Shown: positions 6,206 through 8,646 of the stretch, in pieces
Position numbering within the stretch: the stretch's first letter is position 1
Layout: every line of letters begins with the position of its first letter
Position numbers and translations under genes: made by a program
The notes under the pieces: generated by a model
Databases searched by the model: none
Told to the model about the DNA's origin: nothing
Seen by the model: only the letters and a program-made list of their open reading frames with translations
Assembly (NCBI RefSeq): GCF_046498435.1
Contig: NZ_JAWOAR010000302.1
Span: 1-8,646 of the forward strand
Origin: Longimonas sp046498435
Lineage (GTDB): Bacteria > Bacteroidota > Rhodothermia > Rhodothermales > Salinibacteraceae
Length of the DNA stretch: 8,646 nucleotides
Direction of reading: 5' to 3'

Positions 6206-6230
6206 CCTCATGAATTAGATATTCATGAGG
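6206..6230. terminator. Perfect 10-bp inverted repeat between membrane gene and ccmF
   Basis: CCTCATGAAT (6206-6215) and ATTCATGAGG (6221-6230) are exact complements around TAGAT. It lies 50 nt after the membrane protein stop and 150 nt before ccmF. No T-run follows on either strand, so it may be a terminator of non-canonical form, an mRNA 3'-end stabiliser or a dimeric protein-binding site. Confidence 0.4.
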
Positions 6231-6379
6231 CATCTATCTCGATGTGTGCTCGCATGCACAAATTAACATGAATCAGGAGTGGTGGGCTCGCCTGGCCGTG
6301 CGCAATCAGGAACCGAATAGGGTTCTGCACCTTGCATCACATAAGCCGAGTCTCCCCCTTTCTCGACGGTCGTCTGCTC

Positions 6380-8646
6380 ATGCTTGGTACAGTAGGAGAG
6401 CTGTTTATCATCACCGCCTTTGTGGCGTGTGCGTTATCTGGGATTACGTTTTTCTGGGCTGCCCAATCTACTCATGCTGGCGAACGCAGCCTGTGGACGC
6501 GCGCTGGGCGTTGGTCGTGGGGCGCCATGACAGCGGGTATTCTGGTGGCTTCGGGCATCCTCTGGTATCTGCTGCTCAATCATCAGTATCAGTATGCGTA
6601 TGTGTACCAGCAGACCTCGAACGACCTGCCGCTGCGCTACCTGATTTCGGCGTTCTGGGCGGGGCAAGAGGGCTCGTTCTTGCTCTGGGCACTTATGATG
6701 TGTGGCACCGGTGGCCTACTCATTAGCTACGTGAAGCGTCGCTACGAAGCGCCAGTTATGGCCGTCGTATCGCTCTGCCAGGTGGCACTCCTTTCCATGC
6801 TGGTCGGCCTGCAACTGGGTGAGCTTCCTATTGGCGCCTCGCCATTCATGACACTGGCCGAGAAGTTTCCGACTGCGCCGATTTTCCAAGATAACCCCGG
6901 GTTCATCCCCGCTGACGGCCAAGGACTGAACGATCTTCTGCAGAATCCTTGGATGACCATCCACCCACCGGTGCTGTTCTCGGGCTTTGCTACCATGGTG
7001 GTGCCGTTTGCTTTCGCTATTGCAGCGCTCTGGAAGCGCAAATACACGCAATGGGTGCGCCCCGCGATGCCGTGGACCATCTTCGCGATTCTCATGCTGG
7101 GCATTGGTATCGCCATGGGGGGCTACTGGGCGTACGTCACACTCTCCTTTGGCGGATACTGGGCCTGGGACCCGGTCGAAAACTCGTCGCTGGTGCCGTG
7201 GCTCATTGGCGTCGCCGCGCTGCATACCATGCTTGTGCAGAAGAAAAGTGGGTCGAGCCATAAAGCTGCACTCATCCTCAGTATTCTGGCCTATGTCTTC
7301 GTCGTCTACTCCACGTTTCTAACCCGCAGTGGCATTCTTGGTGATGTGTCGGTGCACTCGTTTGTAGATCTGGGGCTCTACAACCAGCTCCTCATCTGGA
7401 TCGTGGGCATGACGGTGCTGGGCCTGGGGCTCTTTGCCTGGCGCTATAACGAGTTGCCTGAGCCCGAAAAAGCACCGCGCATCGTATCGCGTGAGTTCAT
7501 GATCTTCTCGGGAGCCATGATTCTTGCGGCCATCAGCGCAGTCGTTATTCTGGGCACCAGCACGCCAATCATTGGGCGCATCTTCCAGTCGCAGCCCTCT
7601 ACGGTGCCCATCGAGTTTTACAATCGGTGGACGCTTCCTCTGGCGCTCGGGCTGGTGTTCTTGGCTGGCGTTGGGCAGCTTATGTGGTGGAATAAGATGG
7701 GCATAGAAAACCTGAACCGCGTTATCCTGAAGCCGCTAAGCGCCGCTGCGGTAGCCACCATTGCCGTGCTCATCCTCACGCCCTTTGCCCAGCAAACCGT
7801 CATCCTGCCAACGGATGTGCCCACACAAGAGTTTGCCCAGGCTGGGTTTACCGAAGGTCTCGGGGTGTTTTGGGATACGTACGGCTACGCCCTCTTGCTG
7901 CTGATGCTGGTCTTTGGGTCCTTCTTCTCGCTATTCGGCAACGGCATGGTGCTCTGGCGCATTGGCCGCGGCAACCCGCGCATGGCAGGGGGCGCCGTTA
8001 CGCATATCGGATTCGCCATTATGATGCTCGGCGTTGTAGCGTCCAGCTCATTCGACCGGGCCCTCCCGCTGCTCGATGAAGTCCGCACGACCGCCGATGT
8101 GGAGAACGCCTCCCGCGAAAACTTCGTGCTGGCCCGCGGCGAAACCCGCGAGGTGAGTGGCTACGAGGTGACCTACAGCGACCGTACCACCAACGACTAC
8201 GGACGCGGCGAGTACACGCTCGACATTACCGACCAGCAAGGCCGTAGCTACACGGTACGCCCCGAGGCGTATGAGTCTGATGATGGACAGTGGTTCATGC
8301 ATCCCGGTGTCAAGAAGTTTGTAGAGCAAGATCTATTCGTGGCTGTTACACCCCGCGAGGCAACGGGTATCGACGACGATCCGGATGCAGAGGGCGGCGA
8401 GTTTCAACTGGCACGGGGCGACTCGACCGTGATCGGCGATGGGGAGTATGCCATCTCCTTTAAGGGATTCGACATGGAACTGCCTGACACCGATGTGCCC
8501 AACGATGTGCAGCTTGCCGTAGGCGCAGTCATGGAAATGACGGATCTGGAGACGAACGAGACGCAGCGGCTCAAGCCCATCTGCATGACGCCGGTTTTAC
8601 CCGGTATGCAGGTGGAGCCCATGGATGGAAAGCCGACCCTCCCGGA
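6380..8646 (+). CDS. ccmF: Cytochrome c heme lyase subunit CcmF (partial, runs off right edge)
   Basis: CcmF is the multi-pass inner-membrane protein of System I cytochrome c maturation. It takes heme from holo-CcmE and, with CcmH-type partners, attaches it to the CxxCH motif of apocytochromes on the periplasmic side. The frame is open for 755 codons to the window end with no stop. The WWD motif is intact: GYWAYVTLSFGGYWAWDPVENSS, W261 to S270. The four histidines that ligate heme in E. coli CcmF have counterparts at H195 (TIHPP), H282 (ALHTM), H326 (SVHSF) and H542 (THIGF). About 14 hydrophobic segments precede residue 556. After that comes a hydrophilic, acidic domain of over 200 residues, longer than the equivalent in the ~650-residue E. 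coli protein. MLGTVGELFIITAF is a normal CcmF start. The frame is open back to about 6272, with only a TTG at 6332 as alternative start. No Shine-Dalgarno is seen. Confidence 0.95.
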   Translation, partial: MLGTVGELFIITAFVACALSGITFFWAAQSTHAGERSLWTRAGRWSWGAMTAGILVASGILWYLLLNHQYQYAYVYQQTSNDLPLRYLISAFWAGQEGSFLLWALMMCGTGGLLISYVKRRYEAPVMAVVSLCQVALLSMLVGLQLGELPIGASPFMTLAEKFPTAPIFQDNPGFIPADGQGLNDLLQNPWMTIHPPVLFSGFATMVVPFAFAIAALWKRKYTQWVRPAMPWTIFAILMLGIGIAMGGYWAYVTLSFGGYWAWDPVENSSLVPWLIGVAALHTMLVQKKSGSSHKAALILSILAYVFVVYSTFLTRSGILGDVSVHSFVDLGLYNQLLIWIVGMTVLGLGLFAWRYNELPEPEKAPRIVSREFMIFSGAMILAAISAVVILGTSTPIIGRIFQSQPSTVPIEFYNRWTLPLALGLVFLAGVGQLMWWNKMGIENLNRVILKPLSAAAVATIAVLILTPFAQQTVILPTDVPTQEFAQAGFTEGLGVFWDTYGYALLLLMLVFGSFFSLFGNGMVLWRIGRGNPRMAGGAVTHIGFAIMMLGVVASSSFDRALPLLDEVRTTADVENASRENFVLARGETREVSGYEVTYSDRTTNDYGRGEYTLDITDQQGRSYTVRPEAYESDDGQWFMHPGVKKFVEQDLFVAVTPREATGIDDDPDAEGGEFQLARGDSTVIGDGEYAISFKGFDMELPDTDVPNDVQLAVGAVMEMTDLETNETQRLKPICMTPVLPGMQVEPMDGKPTLP

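Noticed and set aside
5337..6233. 298-residue open frame on the minus strand
   Set aside because: It is antisense to the five-helix membrane protein gene. Its translation is rich in His, Arg and Pro with no domain pattern, and it extends through the hairpin array.
6298..6330. tRNA-like fold (GTGC...GAACC...GGTTC...GCAC)
   Set aside because: It has only two short stems, with no acceptor stem, anticodon arm or CCA context. It is a small hairpin in the ccmF upstream region.
6244..6726. 160-residue plus-strand frame starting before ccmF
   Set aside because: Most of it overlaps ccmF in another frame. A possible leader peptide at 6268 has no supporting signal.

Overview
The window reads as a moderately GC-rich, gene-dense stretch of a bacterial chromosome, most like Bacteroidota/Rhodothermota (Rhodothermia, the Salinibacter side). 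The clues are a GWxTD-domain-type lipoprotein, a NatA/NatB-type ABC exporter, a System I CcmF heme lyase, one candidate promoter of the Bacteroidota form (TTG...TAnnTTTG), and genes that mostly lack a Shine-Dalgarno sequence. The phylum assignment is inference; no rRNA or tRNA gene is present to fix it.

Layout. 1-460 is non-coding and built of short dispersed repeats with strong inverted repeats. 461-5167 holds three colinear minus-strand genes, in transcription order: a 725-aa GWxTD-like lipoprotein, an ABC ATPase (310 aa) and its ABC-2/NatB-type permease (431 aa). The ATPase and permease are 51 nt apart and surely form one exporter. The lipoprotein is separated from them by 249 nt that contain an imperfect inverted repeat and one doubtful small ORF. 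5168-5576 is a divergent intergenic region with three consecutive hairpins, a candidate plus-strand promoter and a structured leader. The plus strand then carries a 192-aa, five-helix membrane protein resembling the cyanobacterial DUF3177 family, a 224-nt spacer with competing hairpins, and ccmF, which runs off the right edge after 755 codons.

How it works together. CcmF is the membrane subunit that attaches heme to apocytochrome c; it keeps the WWD motif and all four conserved membrane histidines. The small membrane protein upstream may share its transcription, but no functional link can be shown from sequence. The ABC pair resembles sodium/drug or lipid exporters of the NatAB class and is not CcmAB.

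No wholly new system is evident. The points most worth following are the DUF3177-like gene placed between a MITE-like hairpin array and ccmF, the degenerate GWxTD motif, and the repeat clusters in the two long intergenic regions.
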